A stretch of 64,000 bases of DNA from Cellulomonas chengniuliangii. GTDB lineage: Bacteria; Actinomycetota; Actinomycetes; Actinomycetales; Cellulomonadaceae. Each line of letters begins with the position of its first letter. The stretch's first letter is position 1. This document shows, in pieces, positions 1 to 7,466 of the stretch. The position numbers were made by a program, and so were the translations under genes. The notes beneath the pieces were generated by a model. That model searched no databases and had not been told where the DNA came from. It saw nothing but the letters and a program-made list of their open reading frames with translations. The stretch covers positions 1,984,001-2,048,000 of the forward strand of contig NZ_CP101988.1 of the NCBI RefSeq assembly GCF_024508335.1, in the 5' to 3' direction.

Positions 1-593
1 GCAGATCTCGCGCGTCGACCGTCGCGGCGATCGTCGCCTTCAACACGGCGCACGGGCTCGGCCAGTCCCGGGTGCTGTCGGTGGCCTCGCTCGCCTGGCT
101 GGGTCCAGCGCCAGTCACCGCGCGAGACATCCTGGTCAGCGCCGGCGACTCGCTCGAGCCGGGAGCAGAGCTGTTCACGACGTCGTCCGCGTACGCCGCT
201 GTGGAGGTCACCCCCGGGGGCGCAGCGCTGCCCGACGGCGATCTCGTCCTCGACGTGCGTGGACGCACCGCGCCACTGGACCGCGCCGCGATGGCGGTCA
301 CCGACCCCGAGTTCACGGCGGCGGTGGCGGAGGCTCTCGGCAACGGCGCCGAGGAGGGGGCGTCGGGCGTCGTCCGGCGCGCGATACCCGTCACGGTCGG
401 CGTGCTGCCCGCGTCCGCCGTCGTCACCGACGGCCAGGGCCGCACCTGCTTCTTCACCAGCATCGACGGGGACGCCGTCCCCGTGACCCCGGCAGGCGGG
501 GCGCTCGGCAGCGTGGACGTCGACGCGTCGCTCGTCGGGCATCCCGTGCTGGTGAACCCTCGCGAGGTCCGTCCCACTCTCGGTTGCGCCTGA
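1..593 (+). CDS. Periplasmic adaptor-like subunit of an export system, C-terminal part (partial)
   Basis: The reading frame is open from the first base (codons begin at position 3), so the gene starts outside the window; 196 residues are visible. The visible part is rich in short beta strands, has no transmembrane segment, and ends with a stretch (PVLVNP) of the kind seen near the end of membrane-fusion or MacA-like adaptors. The assignment rests mainly on context: the stop is followed two bases later by an ABC ATPase and then a MacB-like permease, the usual actinobacterial adaptor-ATPase-permease order. The family assignment is an inference, because the diagnostic N-terminal hairpin and membrane anchor are missing from the window. 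Confidence 0.55.
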   Translation, partial: RSRASTVAAIVAFNTAHGLGQSRVLSVASLAWLGPAPVTARDILVSAGDSLEPGAELFTTSSAYAAVEVTPGGAALPDGDLVLDVRGRTAPLDRAAMAVTDPEFTAAVAEALGNGAEEGASGVVRRAIPVTVGVLPASAVVTDGQGRTCFFTSIDGDAVPVTPAGGALGSVDVDASLVGHPVLVNPREVRPTLGCA

Positions 594-595
594 TC

Positions 596-1240
596 GTGCG
601 CCTCGTCGCGCGCGACCTGCGGCACACCTACCGCGGCGCGCCCACTCCCGTCCTGGACGGGGTGTCCGTCGAAGTCCCGGCCGGCGCCTCCGCCGCGATC
701 ATCGGCCCGTCGGGCTCGGGGAAGACGACGCTGCTCTCCCTCATGGGAGGGCTGCTGCCGGTCCAGCACGGCGCAGCTGTGGCGGTCGACGCCGCGGACC
801 GGGAATGGCCCGTGCCCGCCGTCGCGTCATGGGTCCTGCAGACGGTGTCGCTGATCCCGGCGCGGACCGCGCTCGACAACGTCGCCATCGGCGCCTTCTC
901 GGCCACCGGCGACCGCCGGGTCGCCCGGGCACGAGCCACGTCGGCGCTCGCGTCGGTCGGCCTGGCGACGCTCGCGCACAGCCCGGCCCGACTGCTCTCG
1001 GGAGGAGAGGCCCAGCGGGTCGCGATAGCGCGGGCGTTGGCGTCGGGGCGCCCCGTGGTCCTGGCCGACGAGCCGACCGGCCAACTCGACGCCGCCACAT
1101 CGGCGGTAGTCCTCGACGCGTTGCTCGGAGCCAGCGGGGACCGCACCGTCATCGTCGTCACCCACGACGCTGAGGTGGCTGCCCGGTGCGACATCACCCT
1201 CGAGCTCCGCGACGGGACGTTGCGGGAGCGGCGCCGATGA
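596..1240 (+). CDS. ABC transporter ATP-binding protein, MacB/LolD type
   Basis: This is a 214-residue nucleotide-binding subunit of an export or lipoprotein-type ABC transporter. It carries Walker A GPSGSGKTT near residue 40, signature LLSGGEAQR, Walker B VVLADEPTGQLD and a switch histidine in VVTHD. The ADEPTGQLD form is typical of the MacB/LolD/FtsE branch. I chose GTG at 596, two bases after the upstream stop; an in-frame TTG at 584 would overlap the upstream gene. Its TGA overlaps the ATG of the permease (ATGA), so the two are translationally coupled. The substrate cannot be read from the sequence. Confidence 0.85.
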   Translation: MRLVARDLRHTYRGAPTPVLDGVSVEVPAGASAAIIGPSGSGKTTLLSLMGGLLPVQHGAAVAVDAADREWPVPAVASWVLQTVSLIPARTALDNVAIGAFSATGDRRVARARATSALASVGLATLAHSPARLLSGGEAQRVAIARALASGRPVVLADEPTGQLDAATSAVVLDALLGASGDRTVIVVTHDAEVAARCDITLELRDGTLRERRR

Positions 1241-2328
1241 GCCGGCCGGACCGGCCGTGGCCGACCCGCCTCGTCGTGCGTGAGGGCGTCGTCACAGCCC
1301 TCGTCGGCCGGTGGACCTCCCTCCTCGTGGTCCTGGCGATCGCCTGGACCTGCGCCGCGGTCGGAGCGGCCGACGCCGTGGGCGTCTCGGAGACGGCACG
1401 GCGCGAGAGGGCGTGGATCGACGCCGGCGCGTACGTGCTCCGGGTGCAGGGGGCTGTGCGCGCCGACGTGAGACTGCCGCTGCCGCCGACGGCGTGCGAG
1501 CGGCTCGCCGCGGTCGATGGCGTGCACGGCGCCTTCTGGGCCCTGCGACGTCCCGCCGCCGGCGCCTTCGAGCACCTCCCCGGTGGCCGCTTCTCCGTCC
1601 TCGAGGTCTCCCCCGGCGCGCTGCCGTTCCTCGGGATCCCCACCCCGGAGGGACCCGTGGCACTGGTCAGCGACGGCCTCGCGCGCAGGACCGGCCTCAC
1701 CGACGGCAGCCCGCTCCGCGTCGACGGGTCAGACACCATGCACGGGCGCGTCGCGCCGGTGGCCGTGCTCGGCGACGACTTCGACGGCGCCCTGCTCGTC
1801 CCCTCGGTCGCGCTCGGTCGCGCCGACATGTGCTTCATCAGGACGGATGCCGGGCACGTCGCGGCGGTGAGCGCCCTCGCGGCATCGGCGCTCGGCTGGG
1901 ACGGGAGCGACGCCATCGTGTCACCGCGCTTGTTCGACAACGAGTTCACGGTCGACTTCTCGCGCGCCCACGAGCAGCGCGACCTCCGCTGGGCGTGGGC
2001 CGCAGCCGGGCTGGTCCTCGCGCTGCTGTGGGCGCTCGTCCAGTGGTTCCGGCGTTCCCACACGGCCGTCTACGCGACCTTCGGGCTGACCGCGGCGGGC
2101 CGGTGCGTGCTGCAGGTGAGCGAGTGGTGCGCGCTCGCGGCCGCCGGCCTGGCCTGGGGGTGGTCGCTCGGCGTGGTGGGCGCCCTGGCCCTGGGCGCCG
2201 AGGCCAGGTTCGCGGTCAGCCAGGTCACCGCGCAGGCGCTGCCCGCGGTCCTTCTCGCGACGGCGATGGTCGTGCTGCTCGCGGCTCGGCCGACGGGCAC
2301 CCTGCTCGACCAGCTCAAGGACCGCTGA
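1237..2328 (+). CDS. MacB/FtsX-like ABC transporter permease
   Basis: This is a 363-residue membrane protein. It has one N-terminal hydrophobic segment (around residues 28-48), a soluble extracytoplasmic domain of about 200 residues, and three hydrophobic segments near the C-terminus, which is the MacB/FtsX permease topology. The start ATG overlaps the stop of the ATPase gene, so permease and ATPase are co-produced. The gene closes the adaptor-ATPase-permease operon and is followed by a strong hairpin at 2409-2439. The sequence diverges from the well-conserved MacB core, so the assignment rests on topology and operon position. Confidence 0.7.
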   Translation: MSRPDRPWPTRLVVREGVVTALVGRWTSLLVVLAIAWTCAAVGAADAVGVSETARRERAWIDAGAYVLRVQGAVRADVRLPLPPTACERLAAVDGVHGAFWALRRPAAGAFEHLPGGRFSVLEVSPGALPFLGIPTPEGPVALVSDGLARRTGLTDGSPLRVDGSDTMHGRVAPVAVLGDDFDGALLVPSVALGRADMCFIRTDAGHVAAVSALAASALGWDGSDAIVSPRLFDNEFTVDFSRAHEQRDLRWAWAAAGLVLALLWALVQWFRRSHTAVYATFGLTAAGRCVLQVSEWCALAAAGLAWGWSLGVVGALALGAEARFAVSQVTAQALPAVLLATAMVVLLAARPTGTLLDQLKDR

Positions 2329-2408
2329 CACCGGCGCCCGGACGCGCACCGGCACAGGCAGACACGGGCCGTCACTGGCCGCCTCGCCCGCCCATGCCCG
2401 CACCGGAC

Positions 2409-2439
2409 GAAGGCCCCAGGCTCGGCGCCTGGGGCCTTC
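2409..2439. terminator. Bidirectional terminator hairpin
   Basis: A perfect 13-bp stem with a 5-nt loop lies between the convergent permease gene (ends 2328) and pectate lyase gene (ends 2520). There is no clear U-tract on either side, which is common in high-GC actinobacteria. The remaining bases of the 191-nt gap hold nothing else recognisable. Confidence 0.75.
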
Positions 2440-2519
2440 GTCCTCGCGGTCCCTGGGCCGCGGTTCGATCGTCTCGAGCATCGCTTCCGGAGAGGCGCTG
2501 GACCGCTCTGGGCTCAGGG

Positions 2520-4073
2520 CTACCCGGCGTAGGTCTCGAGCTCGGCGATCCTCGGCGTCCCCGTCGCGCTGGTGATCTCGAAGTTGATCTTCTTCAACGA
2601 GGTCGAGGGGAAGCTGATGACGCCCGAGCCGCTGCCCGTGGCCAGGACGGCGCCGGTGTCGTTGTTGACGAGCCGCCACGCCCCGATGGCGCCGCCGCCC
2701 GACGCCTCGCGGACGTTGACCTTCGACACCGTCGTGGCCGAGTCCCACTTGACCGAGATCCGGCCCGTCGAGCCCGACGGCGACCAGTACGTGCTCAGGG
2801 AGCCGTCCAGCACGTTGCCGTAGCTGGTCCCGCTCCCCTTGCTCGAGCCGTCCGCGCCGGCGCCGAGGCTGAGGTTGGTCCCGCCGGGCGTGGGGTTCGC
2901 CGTCGGGGTGGACGTGGGGTTGGAGGTCGGGCTGGAGGTGGGGCTCGTCGTCGGCGGCGGCGACTGCGGGGTGCACGAGCCGTTCGAGACGCGCAGCCCG
3001 GTGTTGGCGCCGGCCGTCTGGCGGACGACGTCCGGCACGCAGCTCGCCCCGTCCAGCGAGTAGGAGTACGGGATGCTGACCGTCGTGTTGGACGTCGGGT
3101 TGGGACCGGCCGGCTGGTTGTCGCCGCTGCGGCTGGACCAGGTCACGTTGTCGAAGATGTTCCCGGCGACCTGCCAGTAGCCGGCCTGGTCGGTGTAGAA
3201 GGTGCCGAGGACGTCCTTGGAGTCCTCGAAGTAGTTGTTCTCCACCTTCGCCTTGGCCCCGGCCCGCGAGTTGATGCCCGACTCCCGCAGGTTGACGTAG
3301 TGGTTGTTGTAGATGTGCGCCACGCCGCCGCGCAGCAACGGCGCCCGGGAGTCGATGTTCTCGTACCGGTTGTGGTGGAAGGTCACGAACCCGTTCGAGC
3401 GGTCGCTCTCGCTCGAGCCGATCAGGCCGCCACGGCCCGAGTTGCGCAGGATGCTGTAGGACAGCGTCACGTACTGGGTGTTGTCCTTCATGTCGAACAG
3501 GCCGTCGAAGCCCTCGGACTCCCCGCCCGACGCCTCCAGGGTCACGTGGTCGACCCACACGTTGCGGACGCCGCTCTCCATGCCGATCGCGTCGCCGCCG
3601 TTGGACGTGGGCGAGCCCGACTTCTTGACGTTCTTGACGGTCACGTTCTGGATGATGATGTTGCTGGCCTCGCGGATGTGGATGCCCACCTGGTCGAAGA
3701 CGGCGCTGCCGACCCCGACGATCGTCACGTTGCTGATCTGCTTGAGCTCGATCACGCCGGCCGCGGTGTTGCAGCTCGGGCCGGAGACCTTGGCCGTGTT
3801 GCCGTGGTTGATGGTCCCCGAGACCTCGATGATGATCGGGGTGCTGCTGCTCGCCCGGTTGCACAGGGCGGTGTGGATCGCGGTGCCCGAGGTGGCCCGG
3901 ACCGTCTGCCCACCTGCGCCGCCTGTGGTCCCGCCGTTGCTGCTCGCGAAGCCGTTGGCGCTGCCGGTGGCCGCCTGGGCCGCCGGCATGGCCAGGGCCG
4001 TCAGGCCCATCGTGGCCGCCAGGGCCGTCGCGGCTCCTGCCGCGAGGGTGCGCACTGCGACTGGTCGTCTCAT
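2520..4073 (-). CDS. Secreted pectate lyase (PL1 family) with C-terminal carbohydrate-binding-like domain
   Basis: This 517-residue secreted enzyme is predicted to cleave polygalacturonate by beta-elimination with Ca2+. Residues 1-34 form a signal peptide (RR start, hydrophobic core, AQA cleavage). Residues about 40-370 form a parallel beta-helix of PL1 type. Visible motifs are GGDAIGM (Asp161) and VWVDH (Asp175) for Ca2+ binding, and NIDSRAPLLR, where Arg243 matches the catalytic Arg. A Ser/Thr/Pro linker (about 371-398) leads to a roughly 119-residue C-terminal domain that looks like an F5/8C (CBM32-like) sugar-binding module. It stands alone with its own promoter. The two operator-like palindromes upstream suggest repression by a LacI-type regulator not in this window. 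Confidence 0.92.
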   Translation of the reverse strand: MRRPVAVRTLAAGAATALAATMGLTALAMPAAQAATGSANGFASSNGGTTGGAGGQTVRATSGTAIHTALCNRASSSTPIIIEVSGTINHGNTAKVSGPSCNTAAGVIELKQISNVTIVGVGSAVFDQVGIHIREASNIIIQNVTVKNVKKSGSPTSNGGDAIGMESGVRNVWVDHVTLEASGGESEGFDGLFDMKDNTQYVTLSYSILRNSGRGGLIGSSESDRSNGFVTFHHNRYENIDSRAPLLRGGVAHIYNNHYVNLRESGINSRAGAKAKVENNYFEDSKDVLGTFYTDQAGYWQVAGNIFDNVTWSSRSGDNQPAGPNPTSNTTVSIPYSYSLDGASCVPDVVRQTAGANTGLRVSNGSCTPQSPPPTTSPTSSPTSNPTSTPTANPTPGGTNLSLGAGADGSSKGSGTSYGNVLDGSLSTYWSPSGSTGRISVKWDSATTVSKVNVREASGGGAIGAWRLVNNDTGAVLATGSGSGVISFPSTSLKKINFEITSATGTPRIAELETYAG

Positions 4074-4169
4074 CGTTGCCTCTCATTCGTCATTGAACTG
4101 GGGCATTGCTCTGTGCCGTGCGTGCGATGACCGGTCACCGGGTGGGCGACGAGATGGCTCGCCGAGCCT

Positions 4170-4206
4170 GAGGAACCGGTTTCTCACCGTAGGAGACCGC
4201 TTTCCC
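4170..4206. promoter_or_regulatory. Two operator-like palindromes, LacI-type, 21 bp apart
   Basis: The first (4170-4185) is a 16-bp inverted repeat with core AACCGGTT and one mismatched pair, centred on CG as in LacI/GalR operators. The second (4192-4205) is a degenerate version (GGAGACCGCTTTCC) centred 21 bp away, on the same helix face. One sits in the predicted -35/-10 spacer and the other over the predicted transcription start, so a bound repressor would block the promoter. The assignment to LacI family is from the CG-centred form only. Confidence 0.5.
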
Positions 4207-4215
4207 AGCGCGCAA
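4186..4215 (-). promoter_or_regulatory. Predicted promoter of the pectate lyase gene
   Basis: On the minus strand a -35 TTGCGC (4215-4210) is separated by 18 bp from a -10 TACGGT (4191-4186). Transcription would start near 4179, giving a leader of about 105 nt before the ATG at 4073. The gene-free stretch 4074-4391 holds this promoter and the two palindromes at 4170-4206; nothing else is evident there. Confidence 0.55.
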
Positions 4216-4391
4216 GGACCCTAAACCCTTCGTATTTCGCCTCCCTCGCCCCACCCCGCCACCGCGCGGTACCGTGCGCAGACGAGGCACGAACAGGTCC
4301 GCTCCACCCTCGTCGGCGACGTGCGGCCCGGGACCGTCGTCACCGAGGGCGTCCCACCCCACCCGTGACCATCGGAGCGAGGAGCACGCGC

Positions 4392-4685
4392 ATGTCCTTC
4401 CAGGCCTACCTCGACACGATCGAGGACCGCACCGGCCTCACCCCGCGCCAGCTCCTGGAGATCGCCCACGACAAGGGCCTCGACCAGCCCGGCGCCAAGG
4501 CGGGCGACGTCGTCGCCTGGTTCGCCGCCGACTACGGCCTCGGCCGGGGCCACGCGATGGCGTTGTGGCACGTCCTCTCCCGCGGTCCGGGGATCGCCGC
4601 GACGCATGTGGGCACGACCGGGCCGCATGCCGACGAGTCCGACACGCTGTGGCTCGACGGCAAGGCCTCCAACCCAGCCCGTTGA
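4392..4685 (+). CDS. DUF4287 domain-containing protein
   Basis: This is a small 97-residue protein beginning MSFQAYLDTIEDRTG, the characteristic opening of DUF4287 proteins, with the following helical segment LTPRQLLEIAHDKG and AMALWHVL. The function of the family is unknown. I chose the ATG at 4392 because GGAGCGAGGAG lies just upstream; an upstream GTG at 4365 would add nine residues that lack family similarity. It is monocistronic and followed by a hairpin at 4694-4724. Confidence 0.8.
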   Translation: MSFQAYLDTIEDRTGLTPRQLLEIAHDKGLDQPGAKAGDVVAWFAADYGLGRGHAMALWHVLSRGPGIAATHVGTTGPHADESDTLWLDGKASNPAR

Positions 4686-4693
4686 CAGCGCAC

Positions 4694-4724
4694 GCCCGCG
4701 CCGGTGCGCCAGCCGGGCGCGGGC
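4694..4724. terminator. Terminator-like hairpin
   Basis: A GC-rich stem of about 11 bp with one bulged base closes an 8-nt loop in the gap between the convergent DUF4287 gene and the gene remnant at 4769. There is no U-tract. Confidence 0.45.
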
Positions 4725-4768
4725 ATTCGTCCACCGAGCCTCCTGTGCCGCGCTGCCGGGGCCCCTCG

Positions 4769-4906
4769 TCAGCCCTGCGCGCCGTAGACCTCCTGGGCCA
4801 GCCCGAACGCGCTCCACGCCTTGGGCCACCCGCAATAGAAGGCCAGGTGCGTGAGGATCTCGGCGGCCTCCTCCTGCGTGATGCCGTGGGCCTTGCACGT
4901 CAAGGC
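4769..4906 (-). pseudogene. Remnant of a carboxymuconolactone decarboxylase family gene (C-terminal 45 residues)
   Basis: The frame encodes only the last part of a CMD-family protein: GITQEEAAEILTHLAFYCGW then PKAWSAFGLAQEVYG. This matches the conserved C-terminal helix pair of gamma-carboxymuconolactone decarboxylase-like proteins. The N-terminal half, with the CxxC/His region of the family, is absent. The upstream sequence is instead the end of the GNAT gene, which it overlaps by 7 bases. A TTG near 4903 could start a 44-residue peptide but no ribosome binding site is evident. I read it as a deletion remnant joined to the GNAT gene. Confidence 0.65.
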
Positions 4907-5322
4907 CGGAGCCGCACCAGCCCGGCGCTCGTGGGCGCGAACCCGCACGCGTCGACGTAGAACTCCCGGAGGCCGTCCTCGAAGTCGACGTGCAGCCACT
5001 CGCACCCCGCCGCCGAGGCCTCGTCGCGCGCCACCGCGACCATCCGGGCGCCGATCCCCTGCCGCCTCGCCCGCGCCGCCACCGCCGTGTCGAGGACGAA
5101 CGCGTGGAGGCGCCCGTCCCACACCACATTGACGAACCCCACCAGCCCCACGTCGTCACGCGCGACGACCCAGCCGAGGCTCAGCCGCGAGACCCGGGCG
5201 CCCCAGCCGTCGTCGACGACCGCGTGCCCGAACGCCTCGGCGTGCAGCCCGCCCACCTCGGCGTCGGTGAAGGGCCCGCGCCACCGGTAGGCGACAGGGG
5301 TGGGGACCGTAGGGCTGCTCAT
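4900..5322 (-). CDS. GNAT family N-acetyltransferase
   Basis: This is a 140-residue acetyl-CoA-dependent acyltransferase of unknown substrate. It shows the GNAT fold order: a beta strand LGWVVARDDVGLVGFVNVVW, then DTAVAARARRQGIGARM, whose RRQGIG is the acetyl-CoA pyrophosphate-binding Q/RxxGxG/A loop, then a C-terminal strand with YVDACGF. The length is typical. I chose the ATG at 5322. Its last 7 bases overlap the CMD remnant downstream, so the original 3' flank of the gene has probably been replaced. Confidence 0.85.
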   Translation of the reverse strand: MSSPTVPTPVAYRWRGPFTDAEVGGLHAEAFGHAVVDDGWGARVSRLSLGWVVARDDVGLVGFVNVVWDGRLHAFVLDTAVAARARRQGIGARMVAVARDEASAAGCEWLHVDFEDGLREFYVDACGFAPTSAGLVRLRP

Positions 5323-5414
5323 CGTGCGACTGTGCCGGTCTCCCGGCCGCGCGTCACGCGGTTTACCGGTTCCGCTCCCCCGCCCTGCCCTGAGCCACCC
5401 GCATGCCGAAGCGG

Positions 5415-6317
5415 TCAGCCGACGGGGAACGACACCCCGGTGAGCTCTTCGGAGACCGCCCACAGGCCCCGCTGGACGGCGTGGTCGTAGGAGGCAGGGC
5501 TGGAGGTGACCACCTTGGGGAAGCCCCGCGCCTCACCACGGTTGCCGGGACCGTAGTACTGGCCGCCGAGGGCTGCCGGATCGGTGGCGGCGCGCAGGGT
5601 GGGCAGAGCGCCCATCGCGGGCTTCTGCGTGAGCAGCGGCGCCAACCACGCGATAGGCGCCCGGACCGCGGCGGGCACGTTCCGGGTCAGCTCCGTGTTG
5701 GACGTCCCGGGATGGGCCGCCAAGGCGACCGTGGACCCATGGGGCGCCAGCCGCCGCTGCAGCTCGTACGTGAACATGAGGTTGGCGAGCTTGGCCTGGC
5801 CGTACGCGCCGACGCGGCTGTACGAGCGCTCCCACTGCAGGTCGTCGAAGTGGATGGCCGCTCGGATGCGATGGCCGGTGCTGCTGACCGTGACGACGCG
5901 GGACCCGGGGACGGGCAGGAGCAGGTCCAGGAGCAGGCCGGTGAGGGCGAAGTGCCCGAGGTGGTTCGTGCCGAACTGCAGCTCGAACCCGTCGGCGGTG
6001 GCCTGCCTCGGGGTGTGCATCACGCCGGCGTTGTTGACCAGGAGGTCGATGCGGGGGTGCTCGGCGCGCAGGTCGGCCGCCGCGGAGCGGATCGAGTCGA
6101 GCGAGGTCAGGTCGAGGGCCTGGACGGTGACCGCGCCGGTGATGCGCGCGGCCGCCTGCTTGCCCTTCTCGACGTCGCGGACGGCCAGGACCACCCGCGC
6201 GCCGCGTTCGGCGAGCATCCGGGCGGTCTCGAAGCCCAGTCCTGTGTTCGCCCCGGTGACGATCGCGACGCGGCCGTGCTGGTCGGGGATGTGCTGCTCG
6301 GTCCACCTGTCGTCCAT
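5415..6317 (-). CDS. Short-chain dehydrogenase/reductase (retinol dehydrogenase-like)
   Basis: This 300-residue SDR has an NAD(P)-binding TGANTGLG motif near residue 25, NNAG at the cofactor site, a catalytic Ser in VSSTGH and the YxxxK pair in YGQAKLAN. The arrangement TGxNxGLG with HPG downstream is that of the retinol dehydrogenase/WW-domain-like SDR group that reduces carbonyls with NADPH; the substrate is unknown. The start at 6317 has GAGGAGG six bases upstream. It is transcribed divergently from a TetR gene. The first of two palindromes lies in its promoter spacer, so it is very likely the repressor's target. Confidence 0.9.
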   Translation of the reverse strand: MDDRWTEQHIPDQHGRVAIVTGANTGLGFETARMLAERGARVVLAVRDVEKGKQAAARITGAVTVQALDLTSLDSIRSAAADLRAEHPRIDLLVNNAGVMHTPRQATADGFELQFGTNHLGHFALTGLLLDLLLPVPGSRVVTVSSTGHRIRAAIHFDDLQWERSYSRVGAYGQAKLANLMFTYELQRRLAPHGSTVALAAHPGTSNTELTRNVPAAVRAPIAWLAPLLTQKPAMGALPTLRAATDPAALGGQYYGPGNRGEARGFPKVVTSSPASYDHAVQRGLWAVSEELTGVSFPVG

Positions 6318-6353
6318 CACGACCTCCTCAAGAGCCAACGTGCCTGTGAGGCG

Positions 6354-6382
6354 AACTTAACAGACCGCCGGTCTGTTCACAA
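6354..6382 (-). promoter_or_regulatory. SDR promoter with TetR operator in its spacer
   Basis: On the minus strand, -35 TTGTGA (6382-6377) and -10 TAAGTT (6359-6354) are 17 bp apart. A perfect 19-bp palindrome (AACAGACCG-C-CGGTCTGTT, 6359-6377) fills the spacer, so bound repressor would exclude RNA polymerase. Confidence 0.65.
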
Positions 6383-6383
6383 G

Positions 6384-6408
6384 AGACCGGCGGTCTTCAG
6401 GCTACGGT
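6384..6408 (+). promoter_or_regulatory. TetR autoregulatory operator and -10 box
   Basis: A second palindrome AGACCG-G-CGGTCT (6384-6396) is centred 22 bp from the first and lies upstream of TACGGT (6403-6408). That box is six bases before the GTG of the TetR gene, suggesting a leaderless, self-repressed transcript. No good -35 is visible. Confidence 0.55.
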
Positions 6409-6414
6409 GGTGGC

Positions 6415-7080
6415 GTGACCTTCCAGCGAGCGCGCAGCGCAGAGCAGCGGGAGAGCCGGCGCCGCGCCATCCTCGACACGGCCGCGGCGATGCTCGACGA
6501 GATGCCGGTCGCCGATCTCAGCCTCAACGAGCTCAGTCGGCGGGTGGGCCTGGCCAAGTCGAACGTCCTGCGGTACTTCGAGTCACGCGAGGCGGTGCTG
6601 CTCGAGCTGCTGGACGACTTCCTGGAACGCTGGCAGTCAGAGCTGGCAGACGAGCTGGCCGCCGGCGTCGACCCGTCGGCGTCGGCAGAGGCCCGGGCAG
6701 GCCAGCTCGCCGAGGTCCTCAGCCGGTCCCTGGCGGACCGCGTGGTGCTGTGCGACCTCTTCGGCGCGCAAGGCGGCGTCCTCGAGCACAACGTGTCCGT
6801 CGAGGTGGTCAAGCGTCACAAGCGGTCCTCCCTCGCCACCCTCGAGGCCATGTCCGACCTGGTGCGCCGCCACGTGCCCGAGCTCGGCGACGGCGCGCGG
6901 CTGTTCTGCCTCACGAGCCTCGTCTCGGCGGGAGCCCTGTCGGCGTACGTCCCACCGCCGCCCAGCCTCCTCGCCGCCTATGCGGACGAGCCCGCCCTCG
7001 GCATCCTCCAGGTGGACCTGCGCGAGGCCCTGCACTCCGTCCTCGCCTCGGCGCTGCTGGGCTCGCTGCCGCGCGACTGA
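6415..7080 (+). CDS. TetR/AcrR family transcriptional regulator
   Basis: This 221-residue repressor has an N-terminal helix-turn-helix (about residues 10-55) with the TetR signature LSLNELSRRVGLAKSNVLRYF, followed by a divergent all-helical ligand domain. It is transcribed divergently from the SDR gene. The two palindromes between them share the half-site AGACCG and probably bind this protein. Start GTG at 6415 follows TACGGT by six bases with no ribosome binding site, so translation is probably leaderless. The ligand is unknown but is probably a small molecule related to the SDR substrate. Confidence 0.9.
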   Translation: MTFQRARSAEQRESRRRAILDTAAAMLDEMPVADLSLNELSRRVGLAKSNVLRYFESREAVLLELLDDFLERWQSELADELAAGVDPSASAEARAGQLAEVLSRSLADRVVLCDLFGAQGGVLEHNVSVEVVKRHKRSSLATLEAMSDLVRRHVPELGDGARLFCLTSLVSAGALSAYVPPPPSLLAAYADEPALGILQVDLREALHSVLASALLGSLPRD

Positions 7081-7150
7081 GGCCCCCACCCCGCTGACGC
7101 AGCCTCGGTGCTGGCCGTCGGCGGCCGCGTGCCCCCCGGGCGAAACACGG

Positions 7151-7186
7151 CGAAGGCCCCGATCCTGGCGGGGATCGGGGCCTTCG
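7151..7186. terminator. Bidirectional terminator hairpin
   Basis: A perfect 15-bp stem with a 6-nt loop lies between the TetR gene (ends 7080) and the convergent tRNA-Leu gene (3' end at 7206), so it can serve both. Its outer stem (CGAAGGCC/GGCCTTCG) is shared with the hairpin at 56565-56617, and nearly with the one at 2409-2439. Confidence 0.75.
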
Positions 7187-7205
7187 CTGTCGCTGTCTCA
7201 ACGAG

Positions 7206-7288
7206 TGTCCGGAGGGGGACTTGAACCCCCACGCCCTTTCGGGCACTAGCACCTCAAGCTAGCGCGTCTGCCATTCCGCCACCCGGAC
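7206..7288 (-). tRNA. tRNA-Leu (anticodon GAG)
   Basis: The 83-nt sequence folds as a class II tRNA. It has a seven-pair acceptor GTCCGGG/TCCGGAC with one G-U pair, a D arm, an anticodon stem CTAGC/GCTAG with loop TTGAGGT (anticodon GAG), a long variable arm GCCC-GAAA-GGGC and a T arm GGGGG-TTCAAGT-CCCCC. The discriminator is A at 7206. CCA is not encoded, as is usual in actinobacteria. The long variable arm and A discriminator support leucine. Confidence 0.95.
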
Positions 7289-7466
7289 AGGTGGACCGTC
7301 AGGACCCCTCGCGGGCTCCCTCAGGTGCGGCAGAAACATAGCATGGCGAGCCGGTCGAGCATGAATCGCGGGCGAGGGGCAGACTGTCCCGAGACAGCGT
7401 TGCCGCAGCGTACGGGGCTAGATCGCCGGATTCTCGCGTGACCCCCGTCACAGGACGGGGAGGGTG

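Noticed and set aside
1921-4086. Long minus-strand frame overlapping pectate lyase
   Set aside because: It is a shifted frame of the lyase gene and the antisense of the permease; composition is low-complexity.
1311-4130. Long plus-strand frame across the permease and pectate lyase genes
   Set aside because: It is Arg/Gly/Ala-rich and runs out of frame through the MacB-like permease and antisense to the pectate lyase, both of which show real domains.
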